DNA of 11,918 bases from an uncultured Coriobacteriales bacterium. Its GTDB lineage: Bacteria; Actinomycetota; Coriobacteriia; Coriobacteriales; Atopobiaceae. The notes below the pieces were generated by a model. That model was not told the DNA's origin. It ran no database searches and saw only the letters and a program-made list of their open reading frames with translations. Below are positions 1 through 7,286 of this stretch, piece by piece. Position 1 is the stretch's first letter, and each line of letters starts with the position of its first letter. Made by a program: the position numbers and the translations under genes. The stretch lies in contig CAMZCV010000012.1 of the NCBI GenBank assembly GCA_947305035.1, positions 1-11,918 on the forward strand. Reading direction: 5' to 3'.

Positions 1-1
1 G

Positions 2-1321
2 AGGATCCGCCGCGGCTCCAAGAGGAGGGGGCTCTCCGTCACCGAGGACATGGCCCTGAGGAAATGGCGCCAGTTCAGGAGCGGCGCTGGGAAGACCCTC
101 CGCTCCTTCGTCATCTCCTCGCACGCCCGCATGACGTCGCTGTGCTCCGACGACGTCCTCGACATGCTCTCCGGCATCGACGGGGCCGACGAGCTCCATC
201 TCGAGCAGCTCGGCCAGGACAGGGTCGGCACGGTGGTCGCGGAAGACGGGACGATCGTCTCCAAAGGCGACCGCCGCCCACCTCGCGCCATCTTCGTCCG
301 CACCTCGGACTTCGACGGGAAGCTCAACGCCCTGCTCTCCATCCTCATGTGGCAGGCGATCTTCCTGCCGATGTCGGAGGCGGACAGGCAGGGAGGCAGG
401 CTCCCGCGGCCGGTCTCGATCATCATGGACGAGTTCAAGAACATCGGGAAGCTCCCCTCCTTCGACCAGTGCATCGCCGTCGTGCGCTCCCGAAACATCG
501 ACCTCACGGTCATCCTGCAGAACCTCTCGCAGCTCAAGGAGGTATACGGGCAGGAGGGCACCGACACCATACGCGGCAACTGCGCGACGACGGTCTTCCT
601 CGCGGGCGGTCAGGACTACGCCACCGCCCGCCAGCTCTCCGAGGAGAGCGGGAAGCGAACCATCACGGTCCAGTCGGAGACGGTGCATGCAGGCATCGTC
701 CCCGACATCTCCTACCAGTACTCGCAGAAGGACCAGGAGGTCTTCGAGGCATCGGAGCTCGCGCACATGGACGCGGGACACGCCGTCGTCTGGATGGGGT
801 CGGAGTACCCCGTCGAGGATGCGAAGAGCTGGGTATTCGAGCACAGGAACTACGACCCCGCCTACATGTTCGACCCCAGCGACCCGCCCGAGCGGCACCA
901 CGAGTTCGATTTCTCGGACTGGAGGGAGAACGGCTCCCCGCTCGGGAGCGATGCGGAGCAGTGGAGGCGCTCGCTCGAGGCGAGGCAGGACGCCGCCCAT
1001 GCGCGGATGGCCGTCGTCGAGGCGGAGGACGACGTCCGCGCAGCAGAGGAATCCCTCGCCAGAGCGAGGGGCCGCGCCGCCGAGCGGAAGGCGAATCAGC
1101 TGCTCGAGGCGAGGCGGGCGATCCTCCGCCGCCGCCTCGACGAGCGGGACAGGGCCTCCGCCGCCCTCGAGGCGCTGGAGGCGAAGCAGATGGATTGCGG
1201 GAATGAGAAGGGCCGCCCGGGCGACGACATGGTCGCGACGATGCATTGGGCTTCCACCCCCGCCGCATCCCGGGCAGCCCGATCCGTACGAGAGAAGGCC
1301 CGCAGGCGGGCTTCCCCGTGA
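2..1321 (+). CDS. Type IV coupling protein, VirD4/TraG family (5' partial)
   Basis: The reading frame is open to the left edge, so the N terminus, including the membrane anchor and Walker A, lies outside the window. Visible codons begin at base 2. The Walker B stretch SIIMDEF (acidic pair at bases 428-433) is followed by GKLPSFDQCIAVVRSRNI and QNLSQLKEVYG, the characteristic VirD4/TraG segment downstream of Walker B. Such ATPases sit at the inner face of the membrane and bring the relaxase-DNA complex to the secretion channel. After the ATPase core, from about base 950, comes a long charged Ala/Arg/Glu-rich tail, probably a coiled coil, which may contact the relaxosome (inference). The last 71 bases form one copy of a module that recurs at 9783-9853. 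The small VirB2-like gene follows after a 69-base leader. The family call is secure; the tail function is not. Confidence 0.93.
   Translation, partial: RIRRGSKRRGLSVTEDMALRKWRQFRSGAGKTLRSFVISSHARMTSLCSDDVLDMLSGIDGADELHLEQLGQDRVGTVVAEDGTIVSKGDRRPPRAIFVRTSDFDGKLNALLSILMWQAIFLPMSEADRQGGRLPRPVSIIMDEFKNIGKLPSFDQCIAVVRSRNIDLTVILQNLSQLKEVYGQEGTDTIRGNCATTVFLAGGQDYATARQLSEESGKRTITVQSETVHAGIVPDISYQYSQKDQEVFEASELAHMDAGHAVVWMGSEYPVEDAKSWVFEHRNYDPAYMFDPSDPPERHHEFDFSDWRENGSPLGSDAEQWRRSLEARQDAAHARMAVVEAEDDVRAAEESLARARGRAAERKANQLLEARRAILRRRLDERDRASAALEALEAKQMDCGNEKGRPGDDMVATMHWASTPAASRAARSVREKARRRASP
1251..1321 (+). repeat. Copy 1 of a 71-bp two-copy module
   Basis: This stretch shares three cores at identical spacing with 9783-9853: CTTCCAC (1251-1257), TCCGTACGAGAGA (1283-1295) and CCCC-N-TGA (1314-1321). 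By hand alignment 42 of 71 positions match without gaps, with almost all identity in the cores. Here it encodes the last residues of the coupling protein (ASTP, six residues, RSVRE, seven residues, P-stop). It can also be drawn as a stem, 1245-1252 with 1276-1283, directly before the second core. Function unknown. Confidence 0.6.
1298..1311 (+). other. GC-rich hairpin at the end of the coupling-protein gene
   Basis: GCCCG (1298-1302) pairs with CGGGC (1307-1311) around a four-base loop, and two weaker outer pairs can extend the stem. No T-run follows, so it is not a standard intrinsic terminator. It could slow polymerase or protect an RNA end between the coupling protein and the downstream genes; that is inference. 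Confidence 0.35.
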
Positions 1322-1345
1322 GACGAGGATAGCAGATTTCGCCGA

Positions 1346-1363
1346 GCGGGGACCCTTCCCCGC
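1346..1363 (+). promoter_or_regulatory. Hairpin in the leader of the VirB2-like gene
   Basis: GCGGGGA (1346-1352) and TCCCCGC (1357-1363) form a perfect 7-bp stem with a CCCT loop, 27 bases before the start codon at 1391. No T-run follows, and I see no convincing -35/-10 pair nearby. A stabilising or processing hairpin ahead of an abundantly needed small structural subunit is plausible but unproven. Confidence 0.4.
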
Positions 1364-1390
1364 ACGGGCAGGAGAACGAAGGGAGAAACG

Positions 1391-1678
1391 ATGAGAGGGG
1401 CCATCGCCAAGGGAATCGGGACCGTCCTCGCAGCGGAAGGCTACGACGCGCAGGGCACGCTTACCTCGATCCTCAACACCATCTCTCAGGGCGTCTTCTT
1501 CATTGGCGCCGCGATCATGGGATGGGGGTTCGTGCAGATCGGCATCGCGGTCTTCAGCGACACCAAGGGCGGCGGGGCGCAGATCATCTCCGCCTTCCAG
1601 GCCATCGTCGCCGGCGCGATTATCATGGTCGCCTCCGCGATCTTCGGCGGGCTGCCGACGCAGTGGGTCTCCATGTGA
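1391..1678 (+). CDS. Small two-TM conjugation protein, VirB2/TrbC- or Maff2-like
   Basis: This 95-residue protein has a short N-terminal segment, then two hydrophobic helices (about residues 30-53 and 65-88) joined by a short DTKGGG loop. The size and two-helix layout match the VirB2/TrbC pilin-like and Maff2 families found beside PrgI and VirB4 in Gram-positive conjugation modules. It probably forms part of the membrane pore or a minimal pilus-like subunit. No clear signal peptide cleavage site is seen. A GGGAGA ribosome-binding site precedes ATG 1391, and the gene ends 10 bases before the PrgI gene. The family assignment rests on topology and position rather than a diagnostic motif, so the choice between VirB2-like and Maff2-like is open. 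Confidence 0.75.
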   Translation: MRGAIAKGIGTVLAAEGYDAQGTLTSILNTISQGVFFIGAAIMGWGFVQIGIAVFSDTKGGGAQIISAFQAIVAGAIIMVASAIFGGLPTQWVSM

Positions 1679-1688
1679 GGGCTGCGCC

Positions 1689-2111
1689 GTGCTCACCACG
1701 AACATACACGCCGACCTCACGAAATACCGACCCAAGATCGTCGGGGGCCTCACGGCGCGCACGCTCGCGTGCATCGTCCTCGCCCTCGCAACGGCGGTGG
1801 CCATCGCCGCGGTCGCGTGGTTCGCGTTCGGGGCGGAGGCAGACTCCGTCGGAATCATCGTCTTCGTCGCCGTCATCCCCTTCTGGTCGATCGGGTTCCT
1901 CGAGCCCGATGGGATGAGGTTCGAGCAGTGGCTGCCGCTTTGGATACGCCACAACTTCGGAGGAGACGAGCTCGTCTACGAGAACAGGTCTCGGTACGAG
2001 GAAGCCAGCTTCGGCGGGCTGATGCATTGGGGAAGGAGGGCGCATGCCGTTACCAAGGCTTACAGGAGGTACCGCGGGAAGAGGGGCTTCGAGCGATGGC
2101 CCTCGGTTTGA
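1689..2111 (+). CDS. PrgI family conjugation membrane protein
   Basis: This 140-residue protein starts at GTG 1689, just after the upstream stop, where TGAGGG supplies a modest ribosome-binding site. The N-terminal part (NIHADLTKYRPKIVGGLTAR) matches the PrgI pattern of a short soluble start followed by a Lys/Gly-Leu-Thr-x-Arg motif. Two hydrophobic helices follow (about residues 27-48 and 53-70), ending in an IPFWSIGFLEPDGM stretch, and then a basic C-terminal tail. PrgI proteins are small inner-membrane channel components encoded next to the VirB4 ATPase in Gram-positive type IV systems. The last 23 codons overlap the start of the VirB4 gene in another frame. An in-frame ATG further upstream is rejected because it would lie deep inside the preceding gene. 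Confidence 0.88.
   Translation: MLTTNIHADLTKYRPKIVGGLTARTLACIVLALATAVAIAAVAWFAFGAEADSVGIIVFVAVIPFWSIGFLEPDGMRFEQWLPLWIRHNFGGDELVYENRSRYEEASFGGLMHWGRRAHAVTKAYRRYRGKRGFERWPSV
2031..2039 (+). promoter_or_regulatory. Strong ribosome-binding site inside prgI fixing the VirB4 start
   Basis: GGAAGGAGG lies inside the PrgI coding region and ends 4 bases before ATG 2044. It is the best Shine-Dalgarno match near the VirB4 start. It supports translation beginning at 2044, upstream of the zinc-ribbon cysteines, and points to translational coupling with prgI. Confidence 0.7.
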
Positions 2112-4815
2112 CCTGGGAAGGAGGTGCCCCTCCTGCCACGAGCAGGTTGGATCCGGCGACAGGGACTGCCCCGCATGCGGCTCCGAGCTCCCCGTCGACG
2201 TGAGCGACGTCTACGAGGAGGGTCCGGTCGAGGTGTACGACCTCGGCGATGAGGATCCCCTCCCTCGGGAAGAGCCGGTGGCTGCGGAGCCTCCCGTGGA
2301 GAGGCCGAAGGGCATAGCAGCCCGCATCAGGGCAGCCCTCGCCCCGCGCAAAGCGGATGGAGGAGATGACGAGGTCTCGTACAAGGAGGCCATGGAGCGG
2401 TTCCGCGCACGGGACAAGACCCTCGCCTCGGCTATGGACGAGAAGAGGCGGAACCGGAGGCGAGCCCGCAGCGTCTACGACGCGATCGGCTTCGACCTCA
2501 TGTACAGCGACGGGATATGCGAGGTCGAGGAGGGCCTCTTCTCCCAGACGCTCTCCTTCGAGGACGTGAGCTACCAGACCGCACGGGTGGAGTCCCAGTC
2601 GGAGATGTTCCGCGAGCTCTGCCGCTTGGTCGACCACTTCGGGCCGAACACGTCGATCCAGTTCACGATAGCCAACACGCTCCTCTCCGAGGAGGACATC
2701 GAGTCGAGGCGCTTCTTCGACCCCGCCGAGTGCGGGGAGAACGCCGACGCCGCCCGCGTGTTCAACTCGATACTGTCCGCCAAGATGCGCGAGGGTTCTT
2801 CGAACATCAGGAGGGACCGCTACATCACCTTCTCCACGCTCGCTCCGAACCTGCAGCGCGCCACCCAGCTCCTCGCGAGGAGCAGGGGCTGGGTCCGCCA
2901 GAGCTTCAACGTCCTGAAGTCGAGGACCCACAGGCTCGACGGCGAGGAACGCCTCGCTGTCATCTCCTCGATCCTGCGCCCAGGAAAGCCGTTCACGTTC
3001 AGCTACGACCGAGACCTCAGCTCCACCTCCCCGCTCACGGCGAAGGACTTCGTCTGCCCCGCCTCGCTCAACTTCAAGCCGAGCGGGCCGGAGGCCGTCT
3101 GCTATCGGAGCGGGGATGTCTGGTGCCAGATCCTCGTCTTCCGACCGGATTTCGCGGCGGAGGTGACCGACCGCGCCATCGCGTCGATACTCGACCTCCC
3201 CATCCCCATGGCAGTCTCCTGGCACCTGCAGCCCATCGACAAGTCCAAGGCGATCGAGATGTCGCGCACACAGGCAGGCTGGATCCAGAAGGAGGTCATC
3301 GAGGAACAGAGGCGCGCGATCAGAGGCGGCTACGATTTCGAGCTCCTCTCCCCAGGCCTCGCCGAGGCCAAGGACGAGAACGCGCGCGTGCTCGACCTCC
3401 TCATGCACCTGAGCCAGCGCTCCTACTACTTCAGCGGGCTCGTCTTCACCTACGCGGGAACGAAGGCGAGGCTCCACGAGCAGGCCCAGCAGATCATCTC
3501 CGCCGCGCAGGCGGAGGGCATCGAGCTCGAGGCGTACGCCCTGCGCCAGAGGGAGGGCCTGAACTCGGTGCTGCCCCTCGGGCACAACCACTGCGACATC
3601 TACCGGGACCTCATGACGAGGGAGCTCGGTATCTTCGTGCCGTTCACGACGCTCGAGCTCGACATGGAGGGCGGAGGCTACTACGGGCAGAACGCGCTCT
3701 CCGGAAACCTCGTCATATGCAACCGCGAGGAGCTCATGAGCCCGCACGGGTTCGTCTGCGGGATGTCCGGCTCCGGGAAGTCCTTCGCGGTGAAGCGCGA
3801 GATCACGAACACCGTGCTCTCGCACCCCAGATCGCGTATCTTCATCCAGGACAGCACCGGGGAGTACACCTACCTCGTGAGGAGCCTCCACGGCATCGAG
3901 TACGCCTACGGACCCGACTCGGACGTACACTACAACCCGTTCGCGCTCGACGAGGGCGACGACCTCACCTACCAGGCCAAGCTCGCCTGGAAGATCGACG
4001 CGGTTCTGGCGATGACGTCCGCCCTGAAGTCCGATGCGGACGCATCGCTCACGCAGGAGGAGCGCTCGATCATAACCAAGGTCGTCGAGTCGATGTACCG
4101 CGATTTCGACGGGGCGTTCTCCGAGCCCCTGATGGAGGACTTCGTGGAGCGGCTCGAGGCCTACGAGGGCACGGGCGAGGACGAGGCGAGGCGACTCGCG
4201 CTCGTCTTCGGACGCTACACCTCCGGGACCTTCTCCTTCCTCAACCACCCCTCCACCCCGCAGGACGCCTCCACGAACCTCATCTCCTTCAACATCAAGG
4301 ACGTGCCGGGCGACATGCGCTCGCTCGCGATGATCTCGATGCTCGAGAGCATCCGCCAGGAGATGTACGCGAACCACGGGAAGGGGATCTCCACATGGGT
4401 CTACATCGACGAGATCCAGTCCCTCACGGGAAGGACCGCGGTCCTCGAGTACCTGGCGAGGCTCTGGAGGGAGGGCCGCAAGTACGGCCTCATCTGCACG
4501 GGCATGACGCAGTCGGGCATGGCGATCGGAGACAACGACCTCACCCGAGACCTGATCGACCAATCGGGGTTCGTTCTGCTCCTCAGGCAGGGCGACGAGG
4601 ACAGGGCCTACTGGGCGGAGCGCAAGGGGCTCTCGCAGCGGGAGCTCGAGGCCATTGACGAGAACTGCGAGCCGGGATGCGGGCTGCTCATCGCCGACGG
4701 CGCGCGCGTCCCCTTCCGAGACGACTTCCCCAAGGGCAACGTCCTCTACGACATCTTCAACACCGACCCCAAGGAGTACGCGCGCAGGATGGCGCGCGAG
4801 AAGGGGGCGGGCTGA
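2044..4815 (+). CDS. VirB4-family conjugation ATPase with N-terminal zinc ribbon
   Basis: This 923-residue protein carries Walker A GMSGSGKS at residues 573-580 and Walker B VYIDEIQ with Asp789-Glu790. The later GLICTGMTQSG stretch is typical of VirB4/TrbE ATPases, which energise channel assembly and DNA passage at the cytoplasmic face. The N-terminal VirB4 domain occupies about residues 110-520. The odd part is the first 100 residues: a CPSC-x10-CPAC zinc ribbon (Cys28, 31, 42, 45) followed by an acidic, Pro-rich linker. Ordinary VirB4 proteins of about 800 residues lack this. ATG 2044 overlaps prgI by 68 bases and has a strong ribosome-binding site; no other ATG, GTG or TTG lies in frame between it and the zinc ribbon. 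Its stop overlaps the ATG of the CHAP gene (ATGA-type junction). The ATPase call is secure; the zinc-ribbon role is unknown. Confidence 0.95.
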   Translation: MPLPRLTGGTAGRGASSDGPRFDLGRRCPSCHEQVGSGDRDCPACGSELPVDVSDVYEEGPVEVYDLGDEDPLPREEPVAAEPPVERPKGIAARIRAALAPRKADGGDDEVSYKEAMERFRARDKTLASAMDEKRRNRRRARSVYDAIGFDLMYSDGICEVEEGLFSQTLSFEDVSYQTARVESQSEMFRELCRLVDHFGPNTSIQFTIANTLLSEEDIESRRFFDPAECGENADAARVFNSILSAKMREGSSNIRRDRYITFSTLAPNLQRATQLLARSRGWVRQSFNVLKSRTHRLDGEERLAVISSILRPGKPFTFSYDRDLSSTSPLTAKDFVCPASLNFKPSGPEAVCYRSGDVWCQILVFRPDFAAEVTDRAIASILDLPIPMAVSWHLQPIDKSKAIEMSRTQAGWIQKEVIEEQRRAIRGGYDFELLSPGLAEAKDENARVLDLLMHLSQRSYYFSGLVFTYAGTKARLHEQAQQIISAAQAEGIELEAYALRQREGLNSVLPLGHNHCDIYRDLMTRELGIFVPFTTLELDMEGGGYYGQNALSGNLVICNREELMSPHGFVCGMSGSGKSFAVKREITNTVLSHPRSRIFIQDSTGEYTYLVRSLHGIEYAYGPDSDVHYNPFALDEGDDLTYQAKLAWKIDAVLAMTSALKSDADASLTQEERSIITKVVESMYRDFDGAFSEPLMEDFVERLEAYEGTGEDEARRLALVFGRYTSGTFSFLNHPSTPQDASTNLISFNIKDVPGDMRSLAMISMLESIRQEMYANHGKGISTWVYIDEIQSLTGRTAVLEYLARLWREGRKYGLICTGMTQSGMAIGDNDLTRDLIDQSGFVLLLRQGDEDRAYWAERKGLSQRELEAIDENCEPGCGLLIADGARVPFRDDFPKGNVLYDIFNTDPKEYARRMAREKGAG

Positions 4816-6467
4816 TGGCGGGAGCGGAGGTCCGGAAGGCGATGGGTCGCGCCGGAGCCCTGTCGGTCTGGGGCATCGGCGACGATGCCGCGGAATGTTA
4901 TCCCTATAACGGGCATAAAGGACGTTGTGCCCGTTATAGGGATAACAGGCCTTATGCCACAGGCAGGAAGCGGTATAGGCAATACATTGCGGATATTTCT
5001 GCCGTCAACGCCGTCGGATCGGGCGACGGGGACGGAGATGGGACGGAGGCGCCTGCCGTCGAGAGCATGGTGCGCTTCGCGGTAGCGGACGCCTCCGCAG
5101 CGTCTCCCACCATCTCGATGCCGGCCAAGACCGCAGCGCACCCCCTCAGGAGGCTCCAGGCGAGGGCGAACGCCCGGGAGTCGAGGAGGCTCCACGAGGA
5201 TGGCGCGTCCATCGGATCGACCGCATCCCGGAGCATCGCAGGCGCCCTGTCCGAGGCGACGGGCGCGGTCGCATCGCTCGTCTCCGCAGCCTCCGTCCAG
5301 GCGGCGTCGCTCCTCATCCCCATGCTCATCCCCGTCCTGGCCGCGATCGCCATCCTCTCGGTCCTCCCGACCTGCACCGCGACGCTCACGCTCCTCCCGC
5401 AGGGCACGGGGGGCGCCGCAGTAGCGCGTGCGGCGCTCTCCGAATACCGTGTCGGCGAGGAGTCCGGGAGCTACGGGCATGGTGAGCAGAAGTACTGGAA
5501 CCGCGTCTTCGGCGGCGGGTTCGTGAACGGTTACCAGACGCCCTGGTGCGCCTGCTTCGTCTCCTGGTGCGCAGACGAGGCGGGATCCGTCGGCCAGGGG
5601 CTCGTCCCGGTGCTCGGGGGATGCGGAGGCTTCCTCGAGTGGTATGCGTCCCATCCCGATGCGGGCACCGTGTACCACGGCTTCGCGGGCTACTTCCCCC
5701 AGGTCGGGGACTTCATCATCTACAACTCGACGGGAGGCCCCGGAGTGGGTCACGACCATATCGGCCTCGTCGCCAGGGTCCACGACGACGGGAGCTTCGA
5801 TACCGTCGAGGGCAACACCTACGCACCGCATTCGAGCATGTGCGGCTTGTCCGACAACCACTGCGGCATCCACTACCACCAGCGCGTCGGGGACGGTTGG
5901 CCCTCGGCCGACAGGACGGGCAACGGCCGCGGGGGCGGCGAGCCGTCCTTCATCCGCCCCGCCTACGCGGCATCCGGCATGGGAGAGATAGCCATCCCCG
6001 AGTACAGCAGCGGCACCTGCCCCGTAGGGCATTCCTTCGAGAACGTGCCCGTGGGGACGTACGCCACGCGCGAGTGGGATCTGGCGGAGAACAGCTTCGC
6101 CGCCGGCTCCGCGCAGGCGCGCGTCCAGGCGCGCTGGAGGAGCGCGGGATCCGTCACCGACGCCGCCGGGTTCAACACGCTCGACGGGTGCTACCTCATC
6201 GCCTGCACCTCGGCCTTCGGGGACGTGGGCGACCGGATCACTTTCTACTTCGACGACGGCACGGCCATCGAGTGCGTGAAGGTCGACGCCAAGGCGGAGT
6301 CCGTCGCGGCTCATGACGGGCACCCCGCCACCAGATGGGGGCATGCCCACGATGCGAACGTGCTTGAGTTCTGCGGGACGGACGCCATCGGGGACGACCC
6401 CTACCTAGCGCTCGGCCTCGACGGGCGGCGCGTAGTGTCCGCGACGAACCACGGCTCGATCCTCTAG
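4815..6467 (+). CDS. Membrane-anchored CHAP-domain peptidoglycan hydrolase
   Basis: This 550-residue protein has a basic, low-complexity N-terminal region (1-160), one hydrophobic helix at about 166-186, and a CHAP domain at about 200-350. Candidate catalytic residues are Cys245 in TPWCACFVSWC, His315 in GHDHIGLV and Glu332 in VEGN. A further domain at about 390-550 contains DRITFYFDDGTAIECVKVDAK. Such enzymes cut wall peptides or cross-links locally so the conjugation channel can pass, and are regular members of Gram-positive type IV clusters (VirB1-like role). With the N terminus inside, the catalytic domain faces the wall. The start overlaps the VirB4 stop by one base, with AAGGGGG upstream. 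Residues 28-45 are encoded by a perfect palindrome in a low-GC patch, apparently an in-frame insertion. The CHAP call is strong; the C-terminal domain is unassigned. Confidence 0.9.
   Translation: MAGAEVRKAMGRAGALSVWGIGDDAAECYPYNGHKGRCARYRDNRPYATGRKRYRQYIADISAVNAVGSGDGDGDGTEAPAVESMVRFAVADASAASPTISMPAKTAAHPLRRLQARANARESRRLHEDGASIGSTASRSIAGALSEATGAVASLVSAASVQAASLLIPMLIPVLAAIAILSVLPTCTATLTLLPQGTGGAAVARAALSEYRVGEESGSYGHGEQKYWNRVFGGGFVNGYQTPWCACFVSWCADEAGSVGQGLVPVLGGCGGFLEWYASHPDAGTVYHGFAGYFPQVGDFIIYNSTGGPGVGHDHIGLVARVHDDGSFDTVEGNTYAPHSSMCGLSDNHCGIHYHQRVGDGWPSADRTGNGRGGGEPSFIRPAYAASGMGEIAIPEYSSGTCPVGHSFENVPVGTYATREWDLAENSFAAGSAQARVQARWRSAGSVTDAAGFNTLDGCYLIACTSAFGDVGDRITFYFDDGTAIECVKVDAKAESVAAHDGHPATRWGHAHDANVLEFCGTDAIGDDPYLALGLDGRRVVSATNHGSIL
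4896..4947. repeat. Perfect 20-bp inverted repeat within the CHAP gene
   Basis: The left arm (4896-4915) and right arm (4928-4947) are exact reverse complements, separated by 12 bases. Each arm also contains its own small inverted repeat, GTTAT-N4-ATAAC, so the structure is nested. It lies in a stretch (4891-5000) with 52 G/C in 110 bases, against 37 of 50 on each side. That patch uses A/T-ending codons (TAT, TGT, CGT, AAA, ATT) rare elsewhere here. A second short palindrome, GCAAT-AC-ATTGC, lies at 4979-4990. The reading frame stays open throughout. It looks like an inserted palindromic element. Confidence 0.9.
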
Positions 6468-6476
6468 GAGGCGGAA

Positions 6477-7286
6477 ATGCGCGATTATCTGGAAAGGCTC
6501 CTCTCCACGTGGCCCGGGCGCATCGCTGCGATCTTCGCCATCGCGCTCGTGCTGTCGCTCCTCGCGTTCTGCGCGCGGGGCGGTGGCGAGGACGAGGAGG
6601 CCTCGACCGGACCCAATGAGATACCTGCACCCGCCTCAGCGTCAGCACCCGATGCAGCGCTCCCCGACGGGACGGTCTCCCCATCCGAGCCTGCACCCGA
6701 CACCGCATACTCCCCCGACAACCCGGACCTCTCCACCAAGATCATGGGATGGCTCGTCGAGCACGGCTTCCCCTACACCGCATCGGTCACCACGGTCTCA
6801 GACGAGGTGGTCGACGTCGGGAACGGCGCGACCGCCCGCCTCGTCATCTGGTCGGTCGAGGACGGGGAGGCGTACATCGCAGGACAGCAGCAGGGCGGCG
6901 GATGGACCGTCTGGACGTCCGACGGCCCAGATGGCGGCGAGGCGCCGTCGATGAGGTCGTACGACGGCATGCTCTCCATCTACCAGGCGGATGCGCTCGC
7001 CGAGCTCATGCCGCGCGAGCTCGCGGAGAGCCTCGTCGACCCCTGGCTCTCATTCGCGGGATCGCGCAGGGTCTCGGGCACCTCGGCCCGCATCCCCACC
7101 TCGTCGGTCGCAGCGGATGGGGATGCCGCCTCGTTCCTGCTCGTCGTCGACGACTTCGACGGGAGCATCCCCGAGACGCGCTTCTTCCTCGCGGAATGCA
7201 GCCGCTCCAAGAAGGGCTGGAAATGCTCCTTCGAGGAGTTCGGCGCGGATGAGGCGCGGGAGATCATCGGGAAGGAGGGCGTCTGA
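6477..7286 (+). CDS. Single-TM conjugation-cluster protein of unknown function
   Basis: I do not recognise this 269-residue protein. A short positively charged start leads to one hydrophobic helix (about residues 14-32), then an acidic, Pro/Ala/Ser-rich linker (about 36-85) and a globular domain of some 180 residues with many beta-type stretches. It ends with FLLVVDDFDG and GWKCSFEEFG. The layout of a cytoplasmic stub, one helix, a linker and an external domain is that of VirB8/TcpC-type channel proteins, and the slot beside the VirB6-like gene fits that role, but I see no diagnostic VirB8 motif. AGGAGG, overlapping the upstream stop codon, is a strong ribosome-binding site. The stop overlaps the next start by one base. 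A lipoprotein reading is unlikely because the residue before the candidate Cys is Phe. Confidence 0.8.
   Translation: MRDYLERLLSTWPGRIAAIFAIALVLSLLAFCARGGGEDEEASTGPNEIPAPASASAPDAALPDGTVSPSEPAPDTAYSPDNPDLSTKIMGWLVEHGFPYTASVTTVSDEVVDVGNGATARLVIWSVEDGEAYIAGQQQGGGWTVWTSDGPDGGEAPSMRSYDGMLSIYQADALAELMPRELAESLVDPWLSFAGSRRVSGTSARIPTSSVAADGDAASFLLVVDDFDGSIPETRFFLAECSRSKKGWKCSFEEFGADEAREIIGKEGV

Noticed and set aside
80..97. SGAGKT resembling a Walker A motif in the coupling protein
   Set aside because: It lies only about 115 residues before Walker B. TraG-like proteins have a similar Gly-Ala-x-Lys-Thr segment between the two Walker motifs, so the true Walker A is expected upstream of the window.
1286..1294. 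GTACGAGAG as in the sarcin-ricin loop of 23S rRNA, also at 9818-9826
   Set aside because: Nine bases is too short, and the pairing bases that close the ribosomal motif are not conserved in the second copy.
2050..4563. Very long open frame on the minus strand opposite virB4
   Set aside because: High-GC coding DNA with biased third positions leaves antisense frames open. The translation is low-complexity and shows no domain, while the plus-strand VirB4 motifs are unambiguous.
4938..4950. TAGGGATAACAGG matches the first 13 bases of the I-SceI site and a conserved 23S rRNA stretch
   Set aside because: The match stops there, and most of it is forced by the palindrome arm. Matches of 12 bases between 23S rRNA and a window of this size are expected by chance.
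4896..4990. The palindromes as an origin of transfer
   Set aside because: They lie within an open coding frame, with no relaxase gene in view and no recognisable nic site.
6558..6572. Possible lipobox LLAFC in the 6477 product, and LAARSC in the 8860 product
   Set aside because: The residue before Cys is Phe in the first, and the second lacks the hydrophobic residue at -3. Neither fits the lipobox rule.
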